Below, piece by piece: positions 10,146 to 22,300 of a stretch of DNA of 64,000 nt; the stretch's first letter is position 1; each line of letters begins with the position of its first letter. Origin of the DNA: Dendrocalamus latiflorus (Eukaryota > Streptophyta > Magnoliopsida > Poales > Poaceae); the NCBI GenBank assembly GCA_017311315.1, contig CM029632.1:12733014-12797013 (forward strand). Reading direction: 5' to 3'. The notes below the pieces were generated by a model that was given only the letters and a program-made list of their open reading frames with translations, had not been told where the DNA came from and ran no database searches. The position numbers and the translations under genes were made by a program.

Positions 10146-11454
10146 ATCCATCGACGATGGTGTAAGAGCCGCTGCATAGAGCTTAAACTTATGACTTTTG
10201 GCTGTGGCTGTTGGCTGAAATTGTATTGTAACAACTGTTCGTTTTTTAATTCATTGAATTAAATGAAAATAAAAAAAAGAAAAATTTTAAAATGCCATTA
10301 TATCTTTACGTACAATACAACAAAAAAATAAAAATAACAAAAGCAAAAAAAAAAGAAATTTGAAATAGACATGTTTGAGGCGGCTTTTGAATTAAATAAG
10401 TCAAAAGTTAAAAAAAAGACTAGAAATCGAAGTCATTTGAAGTGGGGCTTAGGATGATGACAATTGTCAATCTTTCCTCAAAATTTCGAATTCAGTTTCT
10501 CATGTTCAGGTAGTACATTGTAACTGTTCGAGACGTAGTATTATTTTTAGAATTTTATAAAAATCACATCAATTCTTATCAGAATTTAGAAAAAAATCCC
10601 ACAACTAAATCGAAGCTTGCACTCCGGATGTTAATTTTCCATGGGAGCACTTAAGTTTTCTAAGTAGCAGCTCAATACAACAAGAATACAAATATGTAGT
10701 CTTAAAAAATATACTTCGTAAAAATATGCGTCGCTGAGGAAAATAGGATAATAGCTGCCTCCGTCTCTACCTGTATCTGGATTCAAGAATCTAATAACAT
10801 TTCAAAACCACGAGGCTATGGCATCGTTTGCCCTGTTTTAAAAGATGTTCGTATTGGATTCTAACTAGTTTTTTTTAAGCGGATTATTTATTATTCTTGC
10901 TCCTGTCTCGTTCTAGGAATAGATAGAGATCACGAGTGTATCACACATCCTACTCCTCTCGCTCATGTATATTTCCTTCACTTTCCTCACGGCTCACACC
11001 TCCTTCAAAAAGTACTTTTTTAGCCACTACTATTATTTTCAGCTTATCAACTACAGTCAAAAGTCATCACCTGCAGCCAGTACAAACCCCAGTCGATCGG
11101 TTCTCCTTCTGAATTTTGACCCTGTTAGGACTGTTATGGTCTTTAAATGATTGATGAAGCAGTTGTGGGTAAACAGAGATTAGGTGGATAATTAAGACAG
11201 TTAATTACCCTTGCTAGCATGGAGCCTGCTACTTTGACCCGGATTTAGGGCAACTAGTACTTTATTATCATTTGATCCAGCAAGAGAAATGTGAAACGAT
11301 CTGAAGAATATGCCCACAATGGTCAGACACAGTTGGCGAATTCCCTTTGGATGCTCCGGCACCAGCATGGCAATGGTTGGCAGCTCTCAGTCTCCCACTC
11401 GCATGAATACGGAGCACCGAGACACGATGCAGGGCCTGCTCTTTCCTCGAAGCT
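10146..11454. other. AT-rich intergenic DNA
   Basis: About 1.3 kb of AT-rich sequence with short open frames only. Some words recall MITE ends (10370-10450), but no element can be delimited and no gene is seen. Confidence 0.4.
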
Positions 11455-11675
11455 AAAGATTTTTAGTTTTTACTATAGTATTTAACTTTTAAATAGAGTA
11501 TTTTCTTAAGATAAGATCTATAAGTTAAACGATGTACACGTTAAAAATCCAATATATGTACCAACCAAAATCGCAAGTGATGATCTCTCTCCGTAATATA
11601 TACCGTAAACAGCTAAAATTTAAAAATTTTAATCAAAAATCATAAGCCACAGCTGCAGCCAAACAGACCCGCAAT
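11455..11675. repeat. MITE family A copy
   Basis: Shows the full order of family words: 'tttttactatagtatttaac', 'gagtattttcttaaga', 'gtacacgttaaaa', 'accaaccaaaatcgcaagtga', 'tctctccgtaat' and finally 'aagccacagc...aacagaccc'. About 220 bp. No target duplication could be read. Confidence 0.75.
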
Positions 11676-11891
11676 TGGGTAAGAAAATGACTTGTGTTCA
11701 ACGGTTCCATAGTCCCATCATTCTTATCTCTATGATATTTCAAACTCTTGTACCAGGTCATCCATGAGCCCCAAGTACCTGTAGACAAACTTACGCGTGC
11801 AAAATGTGCAAGTGGACAGCGAAAAATGTGCAAGTGGACAGCGATGATGCGAGCCCTCAACAACTACCCGCACTAATCCTACATTGATATC

Positions 11892-12226
11892 ACTAATCAG
11901 AGTACTAGTATTCTCATTCCATTTTTTTGCTTGTGTTCTATAACAAAATTGTTTATTTTCTCATGTATCGCTAAGCAGAGTATGGGTATATTCTAGAAAA
12001 AAAACTAACCAGAGTATTAGTATTCTCATTCCATTCTTTGCTTGTGTTCTATAACAAAATTGTTTATTTTCTCATGTATCGCTAATCAGAGTTTGGCTAT
12101 ATTCTAGAAAAACTAATCGGAGTATCAGTATTCTCATTCCATTCTTAGCTTGTGTTCTATAACAAAATTGATTATTTTCTCATGTATCGCTAATCAGAGT
12201 ATGGGTATATTCTAGAAAAACTAATT
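11892..12226 (+). repeat. Three-copy tandem repeat, unit 108-112 bp
   Basis: Units begin at 11892, 12004 and 12112. Each starts actaa(t/c)c(a/g)gagta, contains 'gtattctcattccattctt' and 'tgtgttctataacaaaatt', and ends in 'tatattctagaaaaa'. Units 2 and 3 are both 108 bases and differ at only a few positions. It is not part of a recognised element. Confidence 0.92.
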
Positions 12227-12359
12227 AGTGTGTGGTGCGAAAAATGTGGATAGAAATCTTGCAATTGTTTTCTTTCTTTGATGACATTTGGTCGTGGGGA
12301 GCTTTCGAAGATAAGCGAGGAACGTTCCAACATGTCGAGTTGGCACTAGATGATTAGAG

Positions 12360-12590
12360 ACTACACTTATGACTTGTGGTTTATATTTTATGCTACCGTA
12401 ACTAGCTTTTAAATGGTATATTTTTTAAAGTGAGGTTAATAGAAAGATTTTAGTAAAAAATATACTGAGTTCAGCTGTACCGTCTAAAATCGTATGTAAC
12501 TATTTTTTACTGTGTACTGTCTCTCGCAAATAGACAGAATTTAAAATTTTAAGCCATAAACTATAGCCGAAAAGAACCCACTTGAATATC
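12360..12590. repeat. MITE family A copy
   Basis: Begins near 'cacttatgacttgtggttt', passes through 'tagcttttaaatggtatattttttaa', 'aaaatcgtatgtaact' and 'actgtctctcgcaaatag', and ends at 'aagccataaactatagccgaaaagaaccca'. Diverged but in the same order as other copies. Confidence 0.65.
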
Positions 12591-12699
12591 TAATGAAAAT
12601 GGCTAAGTGATGTAAATGTTTTGAAAATCGGTATAGAAGCTTTCAAAAATTCTAAAATTATTATTAGAGAGAGGGTAGATCATGTTATATATCTATGCA

Positions 12700-13288
12700 A
12701 AAATTTCAAGTTAAAACTCAATTGCACGTGTAAGATAAATAAATAAATACTTAGTGAATAGTGCGTAATCATTATTTTCTAAGTACTTGTCTTGTACGTA
12801 TCTTTCAAATGGGATTGATACGAGCCTTTCCAGTGCTACAAACGCACACCTGGAGTTTGAGGTAGGGGTGGATATCAAGCCAACTTCTCGTCTTATTGAG
12901 TTTTTTTTAAAAAATTGATATAGTTTGATTTAATACCATTTTATGTATAATTTGGAAGTATTTTTAGAAACGAGCTAACGAGTCGAGCTAGAGCTAGAGC
13001 AAAATTCAAATTCATTTGAAATCAACTCATTTTAATGTTTAACCAATTAACGAGTATAATTGAAGTAATTTTGAACTGATCCAATGAGTCTCACTAACGA
13101 GCTTTTTTGCCACCCCTAGTTGGAGGTGAGGATAAAACTCAATTTCATATGAAAGATAAAAAACACAAATACTTAGTGAATACTGTATAATCATTATTTA
13201 TTAAGTATTTGTCTTTTACGTATCTTTCAAATGGGATTGACACGAGCCTTTCCAGTGCTACAAACGCACATCTGGAGTTGGAGGCGAG
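12700..13288 (+). repeat. Two-copy ~160-bp direct duplication with a MITE at the junction
   Basis: Copy 1 (about 12710-12862) and copy 2 (about 13119-13285) share 'aaaactcaatt', 'acttagtgaata', 'acgtatctttcaaatggg' and 'gagcctttccagtgctaca'. The hAT-like MITE 12863-13118 separates them. Confidence 0.88.
12863..13118. mobile_element. hAT-like MITE, 256 bp
   Basis: Ends are TAGGGGTGG and CCACCCCTA, a 9-bp perfect terminal inverted repeat. Flanks GTTTGAGG (12855-12862) and GTTGGAGG (13119-13126) form an 8-bp duplication with one mismatch, the length expected for hAT transposition. No coding capacity. Confidence 0.85.
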
Positions 13289-13534
13289 CACCCGCGCTTG
13301 TGCGCGTTTGTTTCACTTTCATGTTCACGGGAATTGAAAATTTCCCGAGCTTCTCCACTGAGAATTTTTTTTAATAATCTATTTTTATTTTAAATTACAG
13401 TAATATATCTTTATTTTTTTATTTTACAGTAATAACCATCTATCACTTTACCATTGAACTGACTTAAGTTAGTTGTCCAACGGTTAAACAACACATAACC
13501 AAGTCGCTCGACCGTTGAGCCACTAAGATATATA

Positions 13535-13655
13535 CCACGTGAAAAGAGAAGAGGGGGAGAAGAGAAGAGGAGAGGAGAGTATGAGAAGAGAGGAAAGGAC
13601 AGAAGAGGGGGAAAGGAGAGGAGAGGAGGAGAGGGAGGTGAAGAGACGAGGAGAG
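13535..13655 (+). repeat. Purine-only tract, about 115 bp
   Basis: From 'gtgaaaagagaagagg' to 'gaggagagg' the plus strand is almost entirely G and A. Such mirror-like purine tracts can form triplex DNA, an inference only. Open frames across it reflect composition and are not genes. Confidence 0.75.
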
Positions 13656-13919
13656 GTCTGCGCATCGACGACGGTGAGTGATGTAGGATTGGTTCCAATC
13701 TTTCGGTGGATGATAATTTGATTAGTAGAAAATGACGTTGACGATGAGGTTACTTGCCGAAATACGATCAAGCCGTCCAATAATCACTACATCATGTTCT
13801 TGTCGTTATCAACCTCACTAAGAACGATGGTTGACCTGATCACGAAGATTAATTCCTACAAACAATGAAGAACAAGTAAGAATTCAAGTAAAGAGCAATC
13901 TAAAAATTGCTAGATATAT
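13656..13919. other. Unassigned intergenic DNA
   Basis: Mixed-composition DNA between the purine tract and the retroelement-derived segment. I recognise nothing in it. Confidence 0.4.
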
Positions 13920-14543
13920 AAGTTACACAAAGATAGTTGAGGTCCTGTAACATGGATCTGTTGATCTAATCGACATAAGAGACAACGTGGAGTTTGCACA
14001 CAAAGGGCTAAACTGATCTAAACAAAACATGTGCAAGAAATAGGTGCCTAGGGCTATTGAAGAGAGAAAGTGGGGCGGGGTGGGGCTAGGGTGGTGGGCA
14101 CGTAGCCCTTGAGGTACAAGGCCCATGGGCCTAAGTGGTGATGGCGTAGTACCTTTTGACTCGAATTCAATTAGTGCAACATTGTTTTGGTGATTGTGGT
14201 GCACAAAAGGAATTTGGAGATGGGGCCAAATGTATTGGAAAGAGGACGAGATGAGTTTTCCATTCTGTACTTATACATCTCAAACGGAGTCCATATGCAA
14301 AGTATATGTATGTTTGAAGTTGGTGCTATCTTCGAATGCCGAATTGGATTCCAGAATGTGTCCAACTTGAACTCTGGCTTGACTTGTAGAAGAAGTGGCG
14401 TGAAAACCTTGAGGAAGAGTTGGGGAACATGTGGATTTGGTCTTGATGTGCTGGTCAGCTTCCATTTAGTTGCACCCCACCACGAGCTCGTAGTGTTGAT
14501 GCAATCTTCCTTGTATAGCTGCACAAATATATATATTATATAT

Positions 14544-15163
<620 letters not shown>

Positions 15164-15190
15164 TTCATCATTAGATAGCATCATACTCTC

Positions 15191-16097
15191 ATTTAAAACA
15201 AATTGAAGCTAAATAAACAAATTCACCTTTTGTTTAATCTGGGAGCTATGGTTGTATGAGAAAGCGAACCAAATGTAAATAAATCCAAAAATAACCAAAT
15301 AAAATACGAAAATAACAAATCTAGAACCAAAATATAGATATCAATTTTAGATAAATTTAGGAAGAAGAATTGGTTAATCGGAGTTCGTATGAAAGAGAAT
15401 AGACTCTCAAAACATTTGAATCTAAGAAAAAGAAAAGGAAAACATTGTTTTAGCATTTTTTTGGTCCAACCGATCAGTATGTACTTTGCCGTAAAGTTCT
15501 CTCAATTCTTCCATTTGTTTCAAGAATAAGGGTTAAATTTGTGATTTAGGATTTCATTATGATGATTGTTAATTGATTTTTGTTGAATTGTAAGGTTAAA
15601 ACTCGGAATATCGGTCTAGCTCATTGCAAATAAAAAAAAATGTAGTATTTGACCACAATGTCAAGTAAGTAAGCCACTAAACGTATTTTCTATTATATTG
15701 TTCTTGAATTGTTGAACATACTAATATCTAATTGACTTTTTCAATTAATTGTTGATAATTTCACGAATGATATACTTATGTGCTACGTGGAGAGACAAGA
15801 ATTGACGAAAATTACCGATGATGTTGTGGTTTGTTGTTTTATGAATTTAGAAAAACGTAAATAGTAAAAGGTAGTGCATTAACTTACATTTGATTATTCT
15901 ATTGTTTTTTACTTGAAAACTTTTAGCAATTTTGTTCTATTTTAACATACCATTAAGGTTGGATGATGTATTTTATCAATACCGATCAACTTTTGTTTGT
16001 TTTTCATTCTTAGTTCCTTCAGTTTGCCGTAACTAACCAATATTATTATCAAGTTTTTTATTTTGGTAAGCATTTCCGTGCTGTGGAATATCACCAG
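15191..16097. other. AT-rich DNA upstream of the ALY exons
   Basis: This is where the first exon or promoter of the ALY gene would be expected. No N-terminal ALY motif (acidic LDMSLDD-type start, Arg/Gly-rich box) is seen in any frame. The last bases (to 16097) end in a usable AG acceptor. Confidence 0.5.
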
Positions 16098-18260
16098 TCA
16101 TTCAACAAAACCATGGATTTTGTATGGAGACACGATCTGTTTGAGGCTAGAATGGTGACTTCTTGGCTTTCTGGGATAGAAACTGGTACAAAGCTATATA
16201 TTTCAAACTTGCCCTATGGAGTGACAAAAGAAGATATACAGGTAGATGGATCTTTATGTTATGCGTGCTGGAATATCTGACAGCTCATTCATGTTTGATA
16301 TTTTTTTAAGCTGATCTTCTCTGTCCAAAACTTTGCTTCAGGAACATTTTTCTGAAATGGGTCATTTGAAGCATTGTGCTGTTCATTATGACAATAATAG
16401 ACGCCCAACTGTAAGTCTCTTATAAAACTTTGGTCTTTTCTATGACATGCATATTTTATTCATTTTTCTAATCTTGTTTGCACATTTCTTGTGTTATGTT
16501 GCAACTTCCAAATACAGAGCAAGTGACTTCTGACCTAGCACATACTGGGTCATGCATCTATTGATTGCATGTTTGGTGTTTGGATAATACGTTGATTGTT
16601 TGTAATGAAGTTTGATGGGATTGACTTGATACTATAACCAAGAATTTAGTCCGGTTCACCACTGAAGATGCATATCAGAAAACCCTTGGATGCATGTTGA
16701 AGTAAGAACAGGGTATTTATCCACAGCTCCTGCAACGTGTAATGTATATATATTTATGTCGAGCTTCGGTGTTGTTTGCACAAAGCTGGATGTTGGCTTG
16801 CCCAATGCCAGTGAAGCACTTTGATCTTGGACCATGTGCCTCCCACCCCCCCCCCCCCCCCCTCCTCTCTCCCCAGCACGCGCGCACACAAGATCGGTGT
16901 GGGCAGTTATGATTTTTTAGTAAATCTTGCTTTGTAGAGCCATTGGCCTTTTTGCCCTAATTCCCCACACTAATAACTAGCACTGCTTATTTAATTCAAT
17001 TTTTTAAGATTTTAATTTCACTGATCAATCAACCTGCTGCTGAAAGTTTATACAAGTATGCAAGTGCTTCTGTTAAAATATGACGGGTAATATGATACAG
17101 AGGATATGCCGGTATTGCTACTTGATTGTTTTACTTCAGTAGAAGTTATGGTACATGTCTGAATTTCTTTTTTTTTTTGTTCAAAGTTTCATCACTTTCA
17201 TGGATATTCTTGAACAGGGTTCAGCTGAGGTGATATTCACTAGGAGTGAAGCTGTTGCGGCATTGAAACGGTTTAATAACGTGCGCCTTGATGGGAAGGC
17301 AATGAAGATCGAAGTGATAGGAGCAGATTTAGGTTTGGCTGCTGCTTCTGCACCCCGTCTTAGTGTTGTTCCTGGTGCAAGGGGTAGAGGACAGAGAGAA
17401 GTCGTAATGATGTATGGCTCTTCTTTTGCAAGTGCATGCCTTAGGATACCTGTTGCAAGTGGATGTACCAATCATGTTATAGCAGTTGGAATTTTCTGCA
17501 TTTTGTTTCTGATACTTAGGATGCTAAACGTTTTCTTTTCAGGCCTGGTGCGAGTGGCTTTGGTCGAGGTGCGGCTGGCTCATCTAATTTCCTTCCTGGG
17601 TAGGTTGTGATGATTTTATATGTTCTTAGTTTCTTACCCTGGATAAAAATTACTGGCAGTGCATCTTCCCTCCTATGACCAGTAAACAAGCTTCCTTCAA
17701 ATGACCATTTAGAAAGAAAAAAAAAGTCTGCCAATGGGTGGCGGCAATGAAGCTTATACTCTGTCCACACCTTTGGGAACCTTGTGTAGCAGCGGTAGAT
17801 ATTGCCATCTATTTTTCCCCATGTATGGTTTCGGGCAATGGTTTTGTCCACCTGTCAGTGCATCAATGAAGCTTTGTGCTTGTGGATGAGCCAGCAACTA
17901 ATCCCATCCAATGCAGTTCAAACTACAAAATTGGATTGTGACATGATAACTAGCTACTTGATTTTTTGCTCGTGAAAAGCACTTGCAAGAGCCAAATGTT
18001 ACGGGCATGTTTGTCAGGAGGCATAGTTTCTGTATTATAGTTGTAAGAAAGACTCTATGGACTGTGTTATGTTCAGGTGGAAGCGCAGCAGTTTTGCTCA
18101 AAGAGGGGGAGGACAAGGCCGTGGACCTAGCTTTGGTTGGGGGGGGGGGGGGGGGGGGCGTGGACGTGGTTATGGACGGAAGGGACCTGTCGAGAAATCT
18201 GCTGAACAATTGGACAAGGAGCTGGACAACTATCACTCTGGGGCAATGAATGTTGACTAA
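16098..18260 (+). CDS. ALY: ALY/REF family mRNA export adaptor (THO complex subunit 4-like), 5' exon not found
   Basis: Five exons with GT-AG junctions join in frame: 16098-16241, 16342-16410, 17218-17411, 17543-17599 and 18077-18260 (TAA). They encode 215 visible residues. The family binds mRNA and the exon-junction/TREX complex and hands transcripts to the export receptor in the nucleus. Visible parts are a WRHDLFE linker, the RRM with RNP2 LYISNL (visible residues 33-38) and GSAEVIF as the RNP1-like strand, an Arg/Gly-rich region, and the conserved C-terminal motif EQLDKELDNYH that contacts the UAP56-type helicase. The N-terminal exon (short helicase-binding motif and RGG box) is absent upstream to at least 9.7 kb. 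A run of 20 G bases (18139-18158) lies in the last exon. It is either a gene with a distant or lost first exon or a 5'-truncated copy. Confidence 0.88.
16846..16862 (+). repeat. C17 homopolymer in ALY intron
   Basis: Seventeen C bases in a row inside the third visible intron region. Length is uncertain in assembly. Confidence 0.9.
18139..18158 (+). repeat. G20 homopolymer inside ALY coding exon
   Basis: Twenty consecutive G bases encode part of the glycine-rich region. The downstream frame keeps the expected C-terminus only if the run length is 20 (or differs by multiples of 3). Confidence 0.95.
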
Positions 18261-19326
18261 GATGCTGCATCCATTCACGTGGAAGTTGGAATTTTGTTTG
18301 AGACTTGGAAGTTGGAGCTTGTTTTATGTTTGCTTTTGCTGCTGAGTTACTGTTGGTCTTCTGTCAGCTGTGTACACATGTCTGACATGTCGTCTTTGCA
18401 ACTTTAATATCAGGTTTCAACTGCAATTTCTAGTTCTAGGCTAGCCCTGATATTGGGTTTGTTCTCTTAGACTGTCTCTTATGACTTTTGGCCCTAATAC
18501 GAGTACTCATGCGAACGAATTGAAAGCCGATAAGCCGCTGCTAAAAGGCTTTTTGGATAAGTAGCCTCGAAACGGCGACGAAGAAACCGTTTCATTTGTT
18601 TGTTCGAAAGAAGTTATAAGTCATAAATTGAAATAGTTTTTGGCTATGGTGGCTTTTCAGCGTCTCTTCAGTGTCTTTTCTTCCTCTACCTAATCAATCT
18701 GAGGAAATTTGCTGAAGGACAATTAACATTTTCAGTCCACAGAAGCCAATTTACTGTATGAAACTTCATGATTATTTTGAATGTTATCAATTCATTAGGA
18801 ATTTAGGATTTCCGAGTGCGATGAGACTGTTTGCGGCGAGCCTGACAGAAAAAGGCCACGAATTCCTATTTTGCTGGCAAATGCCCTCTTGTCCATGTGA
18901 CGAGGATGGGTTTTACTTTTCAATTGTAGTATAAATCTTGTGCTGTAACTAGAAATCAGATAAATATGCTAGCCTGAGTCCGGACCGAACTTCAAACGCA
19001 TTTGCTAGAAGCCAAAAACACAAGCGTTCAGGAATCTGGAGTCTGGACACTGCTTGAAAAGACCACAAAGTTCCAACTTTGCTCCCTGACGAGCAACAGT
19101 TATCATACAGCTCCCTGTCTGACCACTACTACAGTGTCTTCTAGTTCAGAAGGAACATGGCGATTGCAAGCATACATACATGAAACAATACATAGTGCGG
19201 TGACAATACGTCATCACCATACTTAAAATAGCTATCACTGGGTTCTTTCCGTTAAGAACGCCAGCAGAAACTCCCAAGTCGCGAGATGCTAGGACTTAGG
19301 GTGACTCCTCGTCGGACGAACCCTCA
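18261..19326. other. Convergent gap between ALY and CAP-G 3' ends
   Basis: Contains the 3' UTR of ALY on the left and of CAP-G on the right. A MITE-like fragment at about 18478-18660 ('cttatgacttttggcc', 'gccgataagccgct', 'gttataagtcataaattg') is also present in a CAP-G intron (22440-22590). No gene is seen. Confidence 0.55.
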
Positions 19327-22300
19327 TCAGTCGTCCGGTTCGCTGTCGGAAGAAGTCACGGTAGGCTTCGCAGACATCTTGCTCATGGCGGCAGTCTTGC
19401 TTGCTCTCTGAGAACGTGCCGCGGTCATGTTGGGAGTGGCTGGAACCCTACTCGCCGATGTAACATTCAAGTTCTCTTCTTCACCCTCTGCGTCACTGTC
19501 ATCGCTGGAGGATGGTTCCCGTCTCGTTCTTCTCCTGGTGGGAGCGGCCCGGACTGACCGTGGTGCTGGTGTTGGTGGCACCACTGGATTAGTGTCCAAC
19601 TTGAAGCCACCATCCAATCCTAGTTTCTCTGAGATATAACAAAAACAAGGTATGATGCAAATCAATAGAAATATGAGCTTACGAGAATGATAATATCTGT
19701 TAGTGCGGGCAAGATGTGAATCGTTGGGCGTACTGAATATGGCGTCAGCTTGGTCTTGTGTCAATTCTTCTTCCGGGCACTCATCAAGTGATCTAAGCCG
19801 TGATGCCATTTGCGTGAGCTCCTTCACAAGGTCCCTGTCAGAAGCCGCTGAAACAGCCAATGAATTTACCAATCCCCTCATGCACTTGATGGCCTTCTGT
19901 TCTGATTGCCGGAATCTTAGAAGCACGGCAGCCTTGCACAATGCCAAAGCATATGCTTTCCCAGCTGCGGTCTTCTTATCTGGGCAACTTGCCACCTAGA
20001 AAATTCCAAGCATTTGATGTCAGTTTTTACCCACTATTCTTAACGGATATTCTTTAACAAAATTTAGTGTAATTCACATGAGATAACAGGTGAAATGGAT
20101 GTTTAGTACATCGCAATAGTAGAATCATGTGTAGATTTCAAGAGCTATCGGTAGTACCTCCACTGCAATACGGATGGCAAGCCCTTCCTCACTGATGTCA
20201 AAATTGTTTGACGGATCTGGTGAACTGGAAAGGCTTTCAGGACTTGTAGTAGCTTGCTCTGTAGTTTCCGTTGAAAATAATGGAGTTTGTACCATTTGGA
20301 CCATAAAACGAGCAGCTTGGACTGCATATTTTCGCCTTTTTGAAACAACATGGGCACTACCCCCAACATTGCCATATAAACCTGGCCACATGGCTCTCAT
20401 GACTGGTACAAATGCGCTGGAGACACACCTCTATAAAAAGAGAAAGGTACAGTCAGTAATTTTAGTTTTGAAATTTTAGCTTACATAAAACAATTCTAAT
20501 CTAGAATGCATGGTATGCTTTATCAACTTGCCTTGTGTTTGTCTGAAAGTGCTGGATAATGATGAAAGAAGACAGACAGACACTGTTTCAATCTGGATAA
20601 ATAAACACACGTGAGGGTGCTGCAAGACAAATTTTGAAACAATTAGGGTGCAAAATGAGCAATTGACCTTCCGAGTTCTTTAGTTTCCTCCAAGAAATAT
20701 AATCTTACAAGCTGAGCAAGGATAACAGGATGCAAGTCCGCCGATATGCCTGCATAGTTCTCACTCAGAAGAAGAATTTTTGCAAAACCTTCACCAAGAA
20801 TGGTTGGGACATTATCATGATTATCGCCCTCTAGGCTGAATTCCCAATCATCTTTATGAAACCCAGAAAATAGAATATTGAGAACTCCAATATTTAGATC
20901 ATCATCATTCAAATCAGAGATGTCCACAGGAGTAAACTGAGCCTTCTCATAGTTAGCATCCAGCAATTCAATTCCAATAGCTTGGTCTATTTCTTGTGGA
21001 CCGTGCCAAGTCACAAGATCAATCAAGGCCTTGCATGCCATGGCACTAACCAGGTCAGGTCCATTGATGAAAGATAAACGCAACTGCTTCACCAACTCTG
21101 CGTTTGGTCTTTTCTCTAACAATCCAAAAAGACAAAGGCATCTTAAAGCAGCCCTTTGTACGTCAACATGATTCTGCTTTGCCTGCATGAGATAAGATCA
21201 AGGGAAGCAAATTCAGAACCAATGCTAACCTGAGGAACACCAAGAGCACATGCACTTAGTGCCTAGAAGAGTCATATAATATTAGCATATAAAGTACTAT
21301 ACGCCTCGAGGACTGCAGAACAATCGGACTTACTGCAGGAAGCAAAAAAGATTGAAGCAGTTCAGAAGGTTCAATCGCTTTGCCTTCCAGACTCCGTAGG
21401 GTTGAGGTATTCTCTAGAAGAAGACCTGTCACCGCAAGACAGTGCATCCACTGCATGAAGTCAGCAGTTCTCTCCCTGCAAGGTCTGGCCAGCTCTTCAA
21501 CAACAGTGGCAATCACCATTTCAAATTCACCAATAGAAGCATGGACCTTTTTGGCCAATTCTGAGACTGCTTTGGCCCACTCCTTGTCACCTCCAAGGCT
21601 CACACCATCTCCAATGGCAATCTTGTTTCCATCTTCATCAACTTCATGTTCAAGAGGTCTGATCAGAAGCTCATACAGAAATGAACTCGCAACTTTCCTG
21701 TTCATGGTATCAGAAAAGTCAAGCATTTCACCAAGCAACAAAAGTTGCCGTGATGCAAAGTGATAATTTGGTCCTGAAATGGAACAAGTAGGTGATGAAA
21801 TTAGTTTGTACATATGAGAATGCTCAATTTTATGTTGTTTTTTGATGAAAAGCCAGCCCATCATAACTCATGCTTACCAGCAGAAAGGTGCGCTTTTACC
21901 AAATCAACATACTCAGCAATTGTGCTAGGAAGGACACCATCTAGAAGATCATTTTTATCAGAAGCCTCAGAAGCATATACCGCTGCCTCTGTACCTGTAG
22001 TTGTTGCAGCCTCCTTGCCTTTGACCTGAAGAATAATTACTGACCCTTAATACTCTAGTCTCAGTGCTTCACAACCAAATAAAGCATTGATGTTTATTTT
22101 AATTCATAAGGTATTTTCATCCAGGAACAAGCCAGTATCAGTCGGTACTCAGTAGCACAACCTTGACCCTCTGCTGAATTCAAACATACCCTTTGCAATT
22201 TAACAGAGTATGTATTTTTAAGTTTTAACCTCACTCAAAATTACATCCAGCAATAATATGAGAAGTTGGTAACCGCAAACACTATTGATCTGTACGTGAG

